Positions 4,469 to 5,605 of a DNA stretch of 5,605 nucleotides are shown piece by piece (the first letter of the stretch is position 1; every line of letters starts with the position of its first letter). Both the position numbers and the translations under genes were made by a program. This stretch comes from Lachnospiraceae bacterium UBA1729 (lineage in GTDB: Bacteria > Bacillota > Clostridia > Lachnospirales > Lachnospiraceae), in assembly GCA_002315945.1 (NCBI GenBank), contig DCIJ01000016.1, positions 1-5,605 of the forward strand, written 5' to 3'. The notes beneath the pieces were generated by a model that saw nothing but the letters and a program-made list of their open reading frames with translations, ran no database searches and was not told the DNA's origin.

Positions 4469-5605
4469 ATGAAGTCTCGAACAAGTAAGATGAACATGGT
4501 CCGTTGGATGATTGCCGCGAATCTTGTGTCTATTATTCTGGTTGGTTTTCTGTTGGTAGTGGTATCTGGAATGTTTATAACCAATATCACTAATGGCGAT
4601 TACAAGAAAATCGTAGAGAATATTAGTGTACATGTGGCTGGTATGATGGACGAGATGGATGATGGTGCATACTTCTACGATCAGGCTTCAGGTAAGTTAT
4701 TAAAGGGTACAACAGAGATTACAGACAATGTATTCTGGATGATTCAGGAGAGAGATTCAGATGTGCACCACACAATCTTCTGGGGCGATACCAGAATCAT
4801 GAGTGACATTAAGGACTCAGATGGCAATTCTGTTGTCGGAACAAAGCTTACAGATCAGAAGATTATAGATAGTGTAGCCAAGAACGGCATTTATACACAG
4901 AATAATGTAAATATTTACGGAACAAAATATAGTGTATGTTACTATCCCATTAGAAATGGAAACGAGATAGTGGGTTATGTATTTACTGGTGTTAATCAGG
5001 AACAGAGCATGTCACAGATCCTGGTTGCTGTTGTAAGTGCATTTGTTATCGGTTTACTGCTGGCAGCTTTAGTAGCCTTCATTATGGTCAGAATGATCAA
5101 TACCCGTGCAAAAGAGTTTGGAATTCATCTTACCGATGCTTCAGGAATTGCTGAAGAGAAGAAAAATGATGTATCCGAACTTGGTAAGGTTACAAAGGAC
5201 AATATTGAACAGATTAATCTGGCAATCGACCAGGTGGCTATCGCTGTTACAAGACAGGCTGGTAATACAGAGGAAATCATGGGTGCCATGTCTGAATTCG
5301 CTGACAGAATAGATGTTATTATGGAGAGAGTTCAGTCTACCTCTAAGGTATCTGGTGAAAGTGCAGGTATGATTGATGACCTGAAGAACAAGGTTAACAG
5401 CCTTGAGGCAGCATCTGCTACAAATAGTAATGAAATACTGGATATTTCAAGACAGATTGCAGAGGACAACAGAGCTGTAGCTGACATCAGCAAGATTATT
5501 GATGTAATTAACGATATTGCTTTCCAGATAACCCTGTTAAGCTTCAATGCTTCTGTTGAAGCGGCAAGAGCCGGTGAAGTTGGTAAGGGATTTGCAGTAG
5601 TAGCA
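4469..5605 (+). CDS. Methyl-accepting chemotaxis protein, single-Cache-like sensor, 3' end outside window
   Basis: This is a transmembrane chemoreceptor that would control the CheA kinase through CheW and so flagellar rotation. The first 379 residues are present and the frame is open to the window edge. Residues 14-37 form a hydrophobic first membrane helix after a basic N-terminus. Residues about 38-184 form the extracellular sensor. Its second half (FWGDTRIMSDIKDSDG, then GT, then YYPIRNGNEIVGYVF) has the style of a single Cache domain of the sCache_3 kind; the ligand is unknown. Residues 185-207 are the second membrane helix. HAMP is short or degenerate: no conserved proline is visible, but SELGKVTKDNIEQI (236-249) resembles its second helix. 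The cytoplasmic coil leads to the signalling tip at about 350-370, ending in VEAARAGE (363-370) and GKGFAVVA (372-379). The tip is clearly of the family but reads QITLLSFNAS where QTNLLALNAA is usual. The second methylation helix lies beyond the window. Confidence 0.93.
   Translation, partial: MKSRTSKMNMVRWMIAANLVSIILVGFLLVVVSGMFITNITNGDYKKIVENISVHVAGMMDEMDDGAYFYDQASGKLLKGTTEITDNVFWMIQERDSDVHHTIFWGDTRIMSDIKDSDGNSVVGTKLTDQKIIDSVAKNGIYTQNNVNIYGTKYSVCYYPIRNGNEIVGYVFTGVNQEQSMSQILVAVVSAFVIGLLLAALVAFIMVRMINTRAKEFGIHLTDASGIAEEKKNDVSELGKVTKDNIEQINLAIDQVAIAVTRQAGNTEEIMGAMSEFADRIDVIMERVQSTSKVSGESAGMIDDLKNKVNSLEAASATNSNEILDISRQIAEDNRAVADISKIIDVINDIAFQITLLSFNASVEAARAGEVGKGFAVVA

Noticed and set aside
4433..4633. 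Minus-strand 66-codon frame over the start of the chemoreceptor gene
   Set aside because: It is antisense to the well-supported membrane-helix and sensor coding sequence and has no independent support.

Overview
The window looks like chromosomal DNA from a motile anaerobic Firmicute, most likely a Lachnospiraceae member of the Butyrivibrio/Roseburia/Pseudobutyrivibrio kind. The grounds are moderate, slightly AT-rich composition, purine-rich GGAGG-type ribosome binding sites, a compact Clostridia-type SbcC, and a chemoreceptor with a short single-Cache-like sensor. The family-level placement is inference from style, not from a marker gene. All recognised genes lie on the + strand.

Layout: (1) 2-277 is the 3' end of a gene whose start lies outside the window. 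It resembles the C-terminal DUF4080 region of B12-binding radical SAM proteins. (2) 278-371 is a short AT-rich gap holding three copies of a direct repeat (AGTTTACATAA, extended to 17 identical bases in the first two) and a candidate promoter for the next genes. (3) 372-1502 and 1499-4150 are sbcD and sbcC, overlapping by four bases (ATGA). They form the nuclease and ATPase subunits of one Mre11-Rad50-type complex, and all key motifs of both are intact. (4) 4151-4468 is a 318-base gap with unusual content: an imperfect 37-base triplication that starts inside the last codons of sbcC, a perfect 8-bp hairpin, two further potential stems, a 45-codon cysteine-containing open frame of doubtful coding status, and a sigma-28-like promoter. 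(5) 4469-5605 is the first 379 codons of a methyl-accepting chemotaxis protein, cut by the window edge just after its signalling hairpin tip.

sbcD and sbcC work together in DNA end and hairpin processing. The chemoreceptor is a separate, probably flagellar-regulon, gene. No mobile element, CRISPR array, tRNA or rRNA is visible. The protein-coding content is ordinary. The parts that deserve a second look are the two intergenic regions, above all the repeat- and hairpin-rich stretch between sbcC and the chemoreceptor gene.
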